A stretch of 52,461 nucleotides of DNA from Chloroflexota bacterium. Lineage in GTDB: Bacteria; Chloroflexota; Dehalococcoidia; SM23-28-2; RBG-16-64-32. Made by a program: the position numbers and the translations under genes. Of this stretch, positions 27,643 to 36,056 are shown in pieces (the first letter of the stretch is position 1; the number at the start of each line of letters is the position of its first letter). The stretch covers positions 1 through 52,461 of the forward strand of contig JACZRQ010000005.1 of the NCBI GenBank assembly GCA_022574655.1, in the 5' to 3' direction. Below the pieces are notes generated by a model. It had not been told where the DNA came from and ran no database searches. It worked only from the letters and a program-made list of their open reading frames with translations.

Positions 27643-28890
27643 CTACCAGTCGTAATGCTCCCGCTGCAGCGCCACCGACATCCCCATGCCGCCGCCCATG
27701 CACAGCGTCACCAGACCCCACTCGGCGTCGCGCCGCTTCAGCTCGTAGCCGATCGTGCCGATCAGGCGCGACCCCGTCGCCCCCAGCGGGTGACCGATCG
27801 CCACCGCGCCGCCGTTCGGGTTCACCTTGTCCCAGTCCCAGTCCAGCTCGCGGCCCACGGCCAGCACCTGGCACGCGAACGCCTCGTTGACCTCGATCAC
27901 GTCGAAGTCGCTCATGCTCATGCCCGTGCGCTTCAGCAGCTTCTGCGTCGCCGGCGCCGGGCCGATGCCCATGATCGTCGGGTCAACACCGATCGTCGCC
28001 GCGTGGCGGAGCGTCACCAGCGGCTTCAACCCCTTCTCCTTCGCCATCTCCTTATCCATGATCAGCGCCATCGTCGCCCCGTCCGTCCTCGGGCAGGCGT
28101 TGCCCGCCGTCACCAGACCGTCCGCCTTGTACGAAGGCTTCAGCGAAGCCAGCTTCTCGAGCGACGTGCCCGCGCGCGGGTTCTGGTCCGTGTCGACGGT
28201 CACGCTTGAACCGTCCTCATACTCGATCGTGATCGGCCTGATCTCGTCGTTGAAAATGCCTTCTTCCTGCGCCCGGATCGCCTTCTGGTGGCTCTCCAGC
28301 GCGAACTGGTCCGCGTCCTCGCGTGAGATGCCGCGCTCGCCTGCCAGCTTCTCGGCCGTCGCGCCCATGTCCATGATCCAGGGCTCGGTCACCTGGTACC
28401 AGCGCTTCGTCCATTTCGGCTTCTTCTCGCCCGCTGGCCATTCGCCGGTGATCATCTCTTTGCTCATGACTTCCGCTGTCTGCTCAGCCTGGTGGTTGCG
28501 TTCGTCCCCCGGCTGGATCGGCAGCGACCGGTCCATCGTCTCGATACCACCTGCCAGGATCACGTCGGACATCCCGCCCATCACGGCGAACGCGCCTAGC
28601 GTGCACGCCTGCAGCGACGATCCGCACTGCTTGTTCATGTCCGTAGCGGAGACGCTGAACGGCAGCCCCGCCTCGAACAGGTAGTGCCGCGAGCGAGTGA
28701 GCATCCCGGCGATGCCAACTGACCCCATCAGGATCTCGTCGACTTCCTCGGCCGCCACGTTATTACGCTCGAGGATCGTCTGCATCAGAGGCACCACCAG
28801 CTCTACATGGGTAATGTCGCTGAACACGCCGCGGTGTCCGGCCCTGCTGAAAGGGCTGCGTACCATGTCTACAATTACGGCTTCTCGCAT
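27643..28890 (-). CDS. Thiolase family protein (acetyl-CoA acetyltransferase)
   Basis: ORF 27643..28953; start MREAVIVDMVRSPFSRAGHRG at 28890 with SD GGAGGT. MNKQCGSSLQACTLGAFAVMGG (Cys nucleophile), NEAFACQVLA, GGAVAIGHPLGATGSRLIG, CMGGGMG. Confidence 0.95.
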   Translation of the reverse strand: MREAVIVDMVRSPFSRAGHRGVFSDITHVELVVPLMQTILERNNVAAEEVDEILMGSVGIAGMLTRSRHYLFEAGLPFSVSATDMNKQCGSSLQACTLGAFAVMGGMSDVILAGGIETMDRSLPIQPGDERNHQAEQTAEVMSKEMITGEWPAGEKKPKWTKRWYQVTEPWIMDMGATAEKLAGERGISREDADQFALESHQKAIRAQEEGIFNDEIRPITIEYEDGSSVTVDTDQNPRAGTSLEKLASLKPSYKADGLVTAGNACPRTDGATMALIMDKEMAKEKGLKPLVTLRHAATIGVDPTIMGIGPAPATQKLLKRTGMSMSDFDVIEVNEAFACQVLAVGRELDWDWDKVNPNGGAVAIGHPLGATGSRLIGTIGYELKRRDAEWGLVTLCMGGGMGMSVALQREHYDW

Positions 28891-28998
28891 AGGGACCTCC
28901 TGAAATTGCCTAAATGTCTGTCGGAAATGCGTATAGGTGCACCTTCTAAGCACGCGCTAGGTTACCACAGCCTTCGCCGTCAAGAAACGGTCAAGTCT

Positions 28999-29049
28999 GT
29001 TTACCGACCCTTCACCAAAGTACGCGTGCAGTTAACCATCCCGTTCACC
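28999..29049 (+). promoter_or_regulatory. Four-box Pho-like direct-repeat array
   Basis: GTTTACC-N4-CTTCACC-N14-GTTAACC-N5-GTTCACC, 60 nt upstream of the small ORF at 29110. Confidence 0.5.
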
Positions 29050-29109
29050 TGTGCCTGAGATGATGCATGCGATGGCCAACAGCAGGGATCTCAACCTAGG
29101 AGGCAGACA

Positions 29110-29280
29110 GTGACGGGTCCGGGGAAGAAGGACACCCACGCAAAGTGGGACAGGCAGGACGAGCCGAAGCACGAGTCTAGCGCTAGCATCCCGCAGAGCT
29201 TCAAAGCTCTTCAGGTAAGGCGCTGGGAAGTAAGGCAAGAGCCCTTCCAGGGCTTCAATTCACCGCCGGGACGCTTCTAA
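29110..29280 (+). CDS. Small uncharacterised protein (56 aa) with C-terminal tail EPFQGFNSPPGRF; absent from the ORF track
   Basis: GTG start: VTGPGKKDTHAKWDRQDEPKHESSASIPQSFKALQVRRWEVRQEPFQGFNSPPGRF*. SD AGGAGG at 29098-29103; strong terminator follows at 29301. Confidence 0.7.
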   Translation: MTGPGKKDTHAKWDRQDEPKHESSASIPQSFKALQVRRWEVRQEPFQGFNSPPGRF

Positions 29281-29300
29281 GCAGTAATCCGCCTGAAAAC

Positions 29301-29335
29301 AAACAGGAGTCCACCTCGGACTCCTGTTTTTCTTT
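29301..29335 (+). terminator. Intrinsic terminator (possibly bidirectional)
   Basis: AAACAGGAGTCC-acctc-GGACTCCTGTTTTTCTTT. Confidence 0.9.
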
Positions 29336-29364
29336 GCACGCCAACTACCCCGCCGTCCCCAGCG

Positions 29365-29392
29365 TTGACAACCCCGGCCCGTCTGCTAGACT
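29365..29392 (+). promoter_or_regulatory. Sigma70-type promoter of the pan operon
   Basis: TTGACA (29365-29370), 16-nt spacer, TAGACT (29387-29392). Confidence 0.75.
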
Positions 29393-29398
29393 AATTGT

Positions 29399-29519
29399 GC
29401 TGCCGACCCGTACGGGCGGCAAACAAAATACAGATAGCAAGCCAACCCGCTTGGACCCGACGGGCCGAGACGGCGCATAAGTGCCACGATGCTGCCCTCG
29501 GTCTCAGCCGAGGGTTTTT
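29399..29519 (+). promoter_or_regulatory. Structured 5' leader with intrinsic terminator upstream of panD (candidate pan-motif RNA/attenuator)
   Basis: Local stem GCCG(A)CCC-GTAC-GGGCGGC with bulged A, then terminator hairpin CCCTCGG-tctcag-CCGAGGG-TTTTT (29495-29519), 34 nt before panD. Confidence 0.55.
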
Positions 29520-29552
29520 CGATGCCATCAGGCGGGCAGCGGAGGTGGACTG

Positions 29553-29915
29553 ATGCGAACGATGCTCAAAAGCAAGATACATCGCGCGACCGTCACCGGC
29601 GCCGACATCGAGTACGAGGGTTCGATCTCCCTCGACCCCACGCTCATGGAGGCCGCCGACATCGCCGAGTTCGAGCAGGTTCACGTAGTCGACATAACTA
29701 ACGGCTCGCGTCTCGTCACCTACGCCATCAAGGGTGAGCCCGGGGATGTCGTCCTCAACGGCGCCGCCGCCCGCCTCGTGACGACCGGCGACCTCGTCAT
29801 TATCCTCACCTACAGCGACCTGCGAGATGACGAGCTATCGTCGTACGAACCCAGGCTTGTCTTTGTCGATGGCCGGAACGAAATCGTAAACAACGCCCAC
29901 GAAGTACCTGTCTAA
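29553..29915 (+). CDS. panD: Aspartate 1-decarboxylase
   Basis: [59 protein letters not shown]...[19 protein letters not shown]; Gly-Ser self-cleavage site; SD GGAGG. Confidence 0.95.
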   Translation: MRTMLKSKIHRATVTGADIEYEGSISLDPTLMEAADIAEFEQVHVVDITNGSRLVTYAIKGEPGDVVLNGAAARLVTTGDLVIILTYSDLRDDELSSYEPRLVFVDGRNEIVNNAHEVPV

Positions 29916-29930
29916 CTCGAAGGAGGGATC

Positions 29931-30764
29931 ATGGCCCAGCAAACTGTACTGATCACCGGCGCATCAAGCGGCATCGGCAAGGCCACCGCCAAGCTCCTTG
30001 CCGAGAAGGGCTACCGCGTCTTCGGCGCCGCGCGCCGGCCCGAAGTCGCCAACGACCTCGCGGACGAAGCCAAGTCGAAGGGCCACGATCTCACGCTCCT
30101 CAGCATGGACGTCCGCGACGACGCCTCCGTCAAAGCCGGTCTCGACAAGATTGGCGAAGTCGACATCCTCGTCAACAATGCCGGCTTCGCCGTCGACGGC
30201 CCGCTTGAAGAGATGACTGTCGCCGATCTCGAGGACCAGTTCGCGACCAACGTCAGCGGTCCGTTCCGGCTGATCACCGCGGTTTTGCCCGGCATGCGCC
30301 AGCGAGGCCGCGGCGTCATCGTCAACGTCTCGTCCATCTCCGGAGTCGTTGCCTCGCCGCTCAACGGCATCTACTCCTCTTCCAAGTGGGCGCTCGAGGC
30401 CCTCAGCGAGTCACTGCACTTCGAGGTCGGCCACTTCGGAATCAGAATTCATATCATCGAGCCCGGAAGCGTTGAGACGCCCTTCGGAGACAACGCCAGA
30501 CGCGTCGGTGCCGCCGCCGGAAACGAATCGCCGTACCACGACCTGATCGAGCAGTGGGAAACGGCTCAGGAGAAACTCAACCCCGGCGGTTCTACCACGC
30601 AGCCTGAAGAAGTCGCCGCCGTCATCGTCGACGCGATCGAAAACGGCGACAAGCTTCGCTACCCCGTCGGTAACGACGCCAACATGGTGATCACCGCACG
30701 AAAGAACATGGACTTCGAAGCTTTCGAATCAGTGATGCGCCAGCAACTGGGGCTGACCTGGTAA
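29931..30764 (+). CDS. SDR family NAD(P)-dependent oxidoreductase within pan operon
   Basis: 277 aa; TGASSGIGKATAKLLAEKGYRVFGAARR, NNAGFAVDG, YSSSKWALEALSESL (YxxxK). Confidence 0.93.
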   Translation: MAQQTVLITGASSGIGKATAKLLAEKGYRVFGAARRPEVANDLADEAKSKGHDLTLLSMDVRDDASVKAGLDKIGEVDILVNNAGFAVDGPLEEMTVADLEDQFATNVSGPFRLITAVLPGMRQRGRGVIVNVSSISGVVASPLNGIYSSSKWALEALSESLHFEVGHFGIRIHIIEPGSVETPFGDNARRVGAAAGNESPYHDLIEQWETAQEKLNPGGSTTQPEEVAAVIVDAIENGDKLRYPVGNDANMVITARKNMDFEAFESVMRQQLGLTW

Positions 30765-30826
30765 GCAACGGTAAGCGCCAACTAGGCGCCGACCCGTCAG
30801 GGCGGCGACCACATGGAGGTATTCCG

Positions 30827-31669
30827 ATGGAACGAAGAACCACCGTAACCGACCTCAAGGCGATGAAGAAGCGCGGCGAGAAGATCGTCATGATCACCGC
30901 TTACGACTTCCCTTCCGCCCGTCTCGTCGAGCAGGCAGGCGTTCCTCTTATCCTCGTCGGCGACACGCTCGGGATGGTCGTGCTCGGCTACGACACCACC
31001 GTGCCCGTCACCGTCGATGACATCATCCACCACACAAAGGCCGTCGTCCGCGGTACGAACAAGGCGCACGTCGTCGCGGACATGCCGTTCATGAGCTACC
31101 AGACCGGCCCCGAAGAAGCCCTTCGCAACGCCGGCCGCATGCTCAAAGAAGCGGGCGCTCAATCTATCAAGCTCGAAGGTGGCGTCGCCGTCGCCGAAAC
31201 CGTCCGGCGCCTCGTCGACTCCGGCATCCCCGTCATGGGCCACATCGGCCTCACGCCGCAGTCCATCAACCAGATCGGCGGATACAAGATCCAGGGCAAG
31301 ACGCCCGCCGCCGCCGTCAAGCTGATCAACGATGCGGTCGCCCTGCAAGAGGCCGGCGCCTACGCCGTCGTCCTCGAACTCGTCCCCGCCCAGCTCTCGA
31401 AAGCCATCAGCGAGCGCATCACCATCCCGACCATCGGCATCGGCGCCGGCGTCGACTGCGATGGCCAGGTGCAGGTCTTCCACGACCTTCTCGGCCTCTT
31501 CAGCGAGTTCCTGCCCAAGCACGCCAAGCGCTACGCGCAGATCGGCGACTCGATCGTCGCTGCCGTTAGCCAATACGCCGATGACGTTCGCAACGGTCAG
31601 TTTCCCACCGACAAGGAAAGCTTCATCCAGCGCGAGGACGTGCTACGGGACGTAGGTAGGCTAGCCTAG
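30827..31669 (+). CDS. panB: 3-methyl-2-oxobutanoate hydroxymethyltransferase
   Basis: 280 aa; ITAYDFPSARLVEQAGVPLILVGDTLGMVVLGYDTTVPVTVDDIIHHTKAVVRG; GHIGLTPQSINQIGGYKIQGK. Confidence 0.97.
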   Translation: MERRTTVTDLKAMKKRGEKIVMITAYDFPSARLVEQAGVPLILVGDTLGMVVLGYDTTVPVTVDDIIHHTKAVVRGTNKAHVVADMPFMSYQTGPEEALRNAGRMLKEAGAQSIKLEGGVAVAETVRRLVDSGIPVMGHIGLTPQSINQIGGYKIQGKTPAAAVKLINDAVALQEAGAYAVVLELVPAQLSKAISERITIPTIGIGAGVDCDGQVQVFHDLLGLFSEFLPKHAKRYAQIGDSIVAAVSQYADDVRNGQFPTDKESFIQREDVLRDVGRLA

Positions 31670-31687
31670 GCAGACGGCAACAATCTA

Positions 31688-32569
31688 ATGCAGGTGATCG
31701 CAACCGTCGCCGAAATGGCGGCGGCTCGGGCCTCGGTGCCCGGTGGCGTCGGACTTGTGCCGACCATGGGCTTCCTCCACGAAGGCCACCTTTCGCTCGT
31801 CGAGCGGGCGCGGCGCGATAACGAAGCACTGGTCGTCAGCATCTTCGTCAACCCGGCCCAGTTCGCTCCCAGCGAGGATCTCGACCGCTACCCGCGTGAC
31901 ATGGATCGCGACCTCGAACTCCTCGCACGCGAGCGCGCCGACGTTGTCTTCGTACCAACCGCCGAGGAGATGTACCCTCCCGGCTTCGACGACTGGGTCG
32001 ATCTGCAAGGCCCCCTCGTCGACCGTCTCGAAGGTGCGTCCCGTCCCGGCTTCTTCCGTGGCGTCTGCACCGTCGTTGCCCGTCTCTTCCGGATCGTCCA
32101 GCCCGATCGTGCCTACTTCGGTCAGAAAGACGCCCAGCAGCTCCGCGTCATCCGTCAGATGGTGCGGGATCTCGCACTCCCGGTCGAGATCGTTCCCATG
32201 CCCATCGTCCGTGAGCCGGACGGCCTCGCCATGTCCAGCCGCAACGCCTATCTCTCCCCCGACCAACGCGAGAACGCCATCGCCCTGTCGCGGGCGCTCG
32301 ACGAAGCGCGTCAGATGGTGCAAGACGGCGTGCGCGACGCCGATCGGATACGCTCTCGGGCGCAGGCCATCTTGGACGAGACGGAAGGCGTCAGCGTCGA
32401 CTACATCTCCGTTGCCGATGAACAGACGCTGCACGAACTCGACGTCGTCGACCGGCCTGCCCTGCTCCTGCTCGCGGCCCGCGTTGGCGCCACGCGCCTC
32501 ATCGACAACACAATCCTCGTACCACCCGGCGTCGCCGTATCGCCCTTATTGGCTGATCTGCTCGAGTAA
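31688..32569 (+). CDS. panC: Pantoate--beta-alanine ligase
   Basis: 293 aa; LVPTMGFLHEGHLSLVERAR, FVNPAQFAPSEDLDRYPR, YFGQKDAQQLRVIRQMVRDL, MSSRNAYLS. Confidence 0.97.
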   Translation: MQVIATVAEMAAARASVPGGVGLVPTMGFLHEGHLSLVERARRDNEALVVSIFVNPAQFAPSEDLDRYPRDMDRDLELLARERADVVFVPTAEEMYPPGFDDWVDLQGPLVDRLEGASRPGFFRGVCTVVARLFRIVQPDRAYFGQKDAQQLRVIRQMVRDLALPVEIVPMPIVREPDGLAMSSRNAYLSPDQRENAIALSRALDEARQMVQDGVRDADRIRSRAQAILDETEGVSVDYISVADEQTLHELDVVDRPALLLLAARVGATRLIDNTILVPPGVAVSPLLADLLE

Positions 32570-32628
32570 GGGCGCGGGGCTTCCTGCGCCCAGGCGGTGC
32601 ACAACGCGCTTGCCTCTCGTCCACCGCC

Positions 32629-32658
32629 GTAGGGGCGACCCTTGCGGTCGCCCTGGGG
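32629..32658. repeat. GTAGGGGCG...CGCCCTGGGG hairpin repeat, copy B
   Basis: gta-GGGGCGACC-cttgc-GGTCGCCC-tgggg; same flanks as copy A at 2852 with a compensatory stem. Confidence 0.65.
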
Positions 32659-32747
32659 CGGGGCGGAGGGGTGTGCGCATGAACCCTGATCGCTCAGAGC
32701 TCGGGCCGCAGCCCCTCCCTTACGAACCTCACACCCACTCGATCGGC

Positions 32748-33221
32748 CTATCGTCCTCTGTGAACGATATGCTCAGTCACCGCCGGCAGGTCCCGCAGCC
32801 CCTCGACAAGGAAGCTCGGTAGCACCGTCTCTGGCCCCAGCTCGTCCAGCGCGATCCAGCGGAAAATCACGTTGTTCCCCGCCTCATCGATCCGCTCAAA
32901 CTCCGCCGTGCGTAATTCATCCGCCTCTTCGGGCAGCGATGCTAAGAAGTACAGACCGATCTCGTGGAACGGCGTTCCCTCGGCCTCGAAGAAACTCTCG
33001 GCCATCCACAATAGCCGGCCAACGTTCGCCTCGCACCCCAGCTCCTCGCGCAGTTCGCGGCTTAGGGCGTCGCGACCCGTCTCTCGTATCTCCACTCGTC
33101 CTCCCGGCACATACCAGAAGTCCTCCCAGTCGGCGCGGCTCAACAGGACTCGCCCGTCCTCGATAATGATCGCGCCCACACGATAGTTGAACCGCGTCCC
33201 GTCACTGTCAAACGAGATCAT
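32748..33221 (-). CDS. NUDIX hydrolase
   Basis: 157 aa; WYVPGGRVEIRETGRDALSRELREELGCEANVGRLLWMAESFF (Nudix box). Confidence 0.94.
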   Translation of the reverse strand: MISFDSDGTRFNYRVGAIIIEDGRVLLSRADWEDFWYVPGGRVEIRETGRDALSRELREELGCEANVGRLLWMAESFFEAEGTPFHEIGLYFLASLPEEADELRTAEFERIDEAGNNVIFRWIALDELGPETVLPSFLVEGLRDLPAVTEHIVHRGR

Positions 33222-33228
33222 GGGACGC

Positions 33229-34068
33229 CTACGCTACCGCTGCCTCCCAGACGAACTCAGAGAACCTGCAGTACTCTCTGAACCCCAATCGCTCGTACAC
33301 GCGGAAGCCCATCTCCGACGATTGTAGAATCGCGATCCTGTACCCGCGTCTTCGCGCCTCAAGCAGAGGCGCGTACGTCATCGCTGCGCCGGCACCCCTT
33401 CCCCTTGCCTGCTCAACGGTCGCCACATTGAAAATTCCCGCCACGCCGCCGGAAAGCAACAGCATCGAAGTAGCGACTGCTTCTCCGTCGAGTCGGCCCA
33501 GATACGCCGCCAGGGATCCCGGGTGTTTATTCGAAGCATCAGCAAATATCCCGATGAAATCCTGGAGGAACGGACCTGGAATGCCGAACCCTGCCGCCAT
33601 CACCGCTGCGAACTCATCCCGCCACCCCTTCGAGGGTAAGTCTTCGATCTTAAGGCCCAATGGCCTTCTCGGCTCTTCCCCTAGCGATTCGAGATCGAGT
33701 GCCATTCCCGATCCGCCGTCCTTCTCGGGTACAAACCCCTTGGCGGTGAGACGATCGCCAAGATCATCCGGTTGGGCAGAAGGCTCCACCATCCAGCTCA
33801 TCGGCAGATTGCGAGACTGGAAGTACGAAAGCGTCGAGTCGATAGCGCCGTCCGCCTCGCTCGCCTTCAATCGCGTCCGGAGCACCCCGTTGAACGGCGC
33901 GAACGGAATGCCGGTTGTGAACCGGAGCATATCGGACCCGTTGTGGATCTCCGTCGCCGCGGACGCTGCTGTAGCCAACCGTGATTCCCAGAGGCCCGCC
34001 TCGATCGCGGCGATCATGCCCGCGGGCGACGTGTCGGTTCGTATCGTCACCTGCGCTACGTTCTCCAA
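33229..34068 (-). CDS. GNAT family N-acetyltransferase
   Basis: 279 aa; ATSMLLLSGGVAGIFNVATVEQARGRGAGAAMTYAPLLEARRRGYRIAILQSSEMGFRVYERLGFREYC. Confidence 0.92.
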   Translation of the reverse strand: MENVAQVTIRTDTSPAGMIAAIEAGLWESRLATAASAATEIHNGSDMLRFTTGIPFAPFNGVLRTRLKASEADGAIDSTLSYFQSRNLPMSWMVEPSAQPDDLGDRLTAKGFVPEKDGGSGMALDLESLGEEPRRPLGLKIEDLPSKGWRDEFAAVMAAGFGIPGPFLQDFIGIFADASNKHPGSLAAYLGRLDGEAVATSMLLLSGGVAGIFNVATVEQARGRGAGAAMTYAPLLEARRRGYRIAILQSSEMGFRVYERLGFREYCRFSEFVWEAAVA

Positions 34069-34129
34069 ATGTCCATCAAGATTCTTGACCCCTCATACGC
34101 GCGACATCGTACAATACCCCGCAGAACGT

Positions 34130-34885
34130 ATGGGCGGACACTCTCACTGGTCGACGATCAAACGCCAGAAGGGCGCGGCTGACGCCAAGCGTGGCCAGCT
34201 CTTCACCCGGCTCGCGCGCGAGATCGTCATCGCCGCCCGGGAAGGCGGCGGCGACCCCGATATGAACTCTCGTCTTCGCCTCGCTATCGAAAAGGCGCGC
34301 GAGGGCAACATGCCCGCCGATACCATCAAACGCGCCGTTGAGCGTGGCTCCGGTGGCGGCGAAGGCGCCAACCTCATCGAGATCATGTTCGAAGGCTACG
34401 GCCCCGGCGGCGTCGCCATCCTCGTCCAGACCCTCACGGACAACCGCAACCGCACCGTATCCGACGTGCGGACAACGCTCGCTCGCGGCGGCGGGAATCT
34501 CGGCGAGTCGGGAAGCGTCGCTTGGCAGTTCGAGAGCAAGGGTCTGATCTCGCTCGATGTTGGTGACGCAGACCCCGAAGAGGTCGCGCTGCAAGCCATC
34601 GACGCTGGCGCCGACGACGTCAGGGTAGAAGGCCAGTTCGTCGAGGTCTACACCGGCCCAACCGACCTCGATAAAGTCCGTCGCCAGCTCGCGGACGCAG
34701 GCATCAAAGTCGCCTCGGCTGAACTTTCGATGGTTCCCACGAACACCGTTCCGCTCGACGCCAATCACGCCACCCAGGCCCTCCGGCTGCTGGACCAGAT
34801 CGAAGACCTCGACGATGTCCAGAAGGTCTACTCCAACGCGGACTTCCCAGAGGCCGTGCTCATGGAGTACGCGGCGGCCGGCTAG
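34130..34885 (+). CDS. yebC: YebC/PmpR family transcriptional regulator
   Basis: Start MGGHSHWSTIKRQKGAADAKRGQLFTRLAREIVIAAREGGGDPDMNSRLRLAIEKAREGNMPADTIKRAVERGSG at 34130. Confidence 0.96.
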   Translation: MGGHSHWSTIKRQKGAADAKRGQLFTRLAREIVIAAREGGGDPDMNSRLRLAIEKAREGNMPADTIKRAVERGSGGGEGANLIEIMFEGYGPGGVAILVQTLTDNRNRTVSDVRTTLARGGGNLGESGSVAWQFESKGLISLDVGDADPEEVALQAIDAGADDVRVEGQFVEVYTGPTDLDKVRRQLADAGIKVASAELSMVPTNTVPLDANHATQALRLLDQIEDLDDVQKVYSNADFPEAVLMEYAAAG

Positions 34886-34900
34886 CCGCCGTCACGACCT

Positions 34901-35413
34901 GTGCCTGCTTCGGGCGCGCTTAAGGTACTCGGAATCGATCCCGGCCTTACCGCCACTGGTTACGGGCTCATCCTCGTTGAGGGAAACAAACACCGCGCGC
35001 TCGACTTTGGCGCCATCAAGCCCAAGAAGGGCATCGAGCACGCCGATCGCCTGCACACGATTCACTCAGCGCTCGTTGACGTCATCGCGCGAGAGAAGCC
35101 GGACGAAATCGCAGTAGAAGACTTCATCGTCGGGCACGTCCGCGCGGCCGTAGCGGTCGGTGAAGCGCGCGCGATGGCTCTCCTTGCTGCTTCTCAGGCC
35201 GGCCTTCCGGTCTCCATGTACAAACCGGCTGAGGTCAAGCAGTTCGTCACCTCGTTCGGTCGCGGCAGCAAGGAGCAAGTGCAGATGATGGTTCAGGCGC
35301 TTCTCGAACTCGACGAGCCACCGCAGTCGCACGACGCCGCGGACGCGCTGGCTGTTGCGCTCTGCCACAGCCTCAAACGTGGCGCGGCTCTCCTGAGCGG
35401 AGCACTTTCGTGA
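34901..35413 (+). CDS. ruvC: Crossover junction endodeoxyribonuclease RuvC
   Basis: 170 aa, GTG start; KVLGIDPGLTATGYGLI, AVEDFIVGHVRAAVAVGEARAMALLAA, QSHDAADALAVALCH. Confidence 0.96.
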   Translation: MPASGALKVLGIDPGLTATGYGLILVEGNKHRALDFGAIKPKKGIEHADRLHTIHSALVDVIAREKPDEIAVEDFIVGHVRAAVAVGEARAMALLAASQAGLPVSMYKPAEVKQFVTSFGRGSKEQVQMMVQALLELDEPPQSHDAADALAVALCHSLKRGAALLSGALS

Positions 35414-35991
35414 TCGGCCGCCTGCGCGGCACGGTGGACGATCGCGGCGGCGACTGGCTACTCGTAGACGTCGGTGGCGTTGGTTTCTTGGTGCATTGCT
35501 CGTCCGGCACGCTCGCCAACGCCAAGCAAGGCGCTCAGATCACCCTGCACACGCATCTCGCCGTCCGAGAGGACAGCATGACCCTTTACGGCTTCATTTC
35601 CGCGCACGAGCAGCGTCTGTTCCAGATTCTGACCAGCGTCAGCGGCGTCGGACCCAAGGTCGGGCTCGCTCTGCTCTCCGTGATGGACGCCGACGAACTC
35701 TCCTACGCAATCGCCTCCGGGAACGCTGCGTCACTCGCACGTGCCCAAGGTGTGGGGCAGAAGCTCGCTAGCCGCATCGTGCTGGAGCTGCGAGAGAAGT
35801 TCACCACTGAAGGGCCAACCACGGTCCCCGGCGTCGAGTCGGAGGACGTGATCGCCGCGCTAATGAGCCTTGGCTACTCGCAAGCGGAAGCGGCGGACGC
35901 CGTATCCCGAGTCAACATACCGCCCGGCGTGGAGCTGGAGGAGCGGGTTCGTCTCGCCCTCTCTCACTTCGCCAAGGCTCGTCTCGACTGA
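35410..35991 (+). CDS. ruvA: Holliday junction DNA helicase RuvA
   Basis: 193 aa; MIGRLRGTVDDRGGDWLLVDVGGVGFLVHC, LYGFISAHEQRLFQILTSVSGVGPKVGLALLS, GVGQKLASRIVLELREK. GTGA overlap with ruvC. Confidence 0.96.
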   Translation: MIGRLRGTVDDRGGDWLLVDVGGVGFLVHCSSGTLANAKQGAQITLHTHLAVREDSMTLYGFISAHEQRLFQILTSVSGVGPKVGLALLSVMDADELSYAIASGNAASLARAQGVGQKLASRIVLELREKFTTEGPTTVPGVESEDVIAALMSLGYSQAEAADAVSRVNIPPGVELEERVRLALSHFAKARLD

Positions 35992-36056
35992 ACCGCTCTT
36001 CTACAAACGCCTCTCACTTTACGTAACGCTAACGGGGGTCTGCGCATCTAATTCTG

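Noticed and set aside
29016-29280. Possible structured noncoding RNA instead of a small protein at 29110-29280
   Set aside because: A coding interpretation is better supported: SD AGGAGG at proper spacing, an uninterrupted frame ending in a tail shared with another protein, and a terminator just after the stop codon.
30797-31573. 258-aa minus-strand ORF
   Set aside because: Antisense to panB; acidic/Gly-rich shadow ORF.
33428-34129. N-terminal extension of the yebC ORF
   Set aside because: Upstream part is antisense to the GNAT gene; YebC proteins begin MGGHSHW, matching the ATG at 34130.
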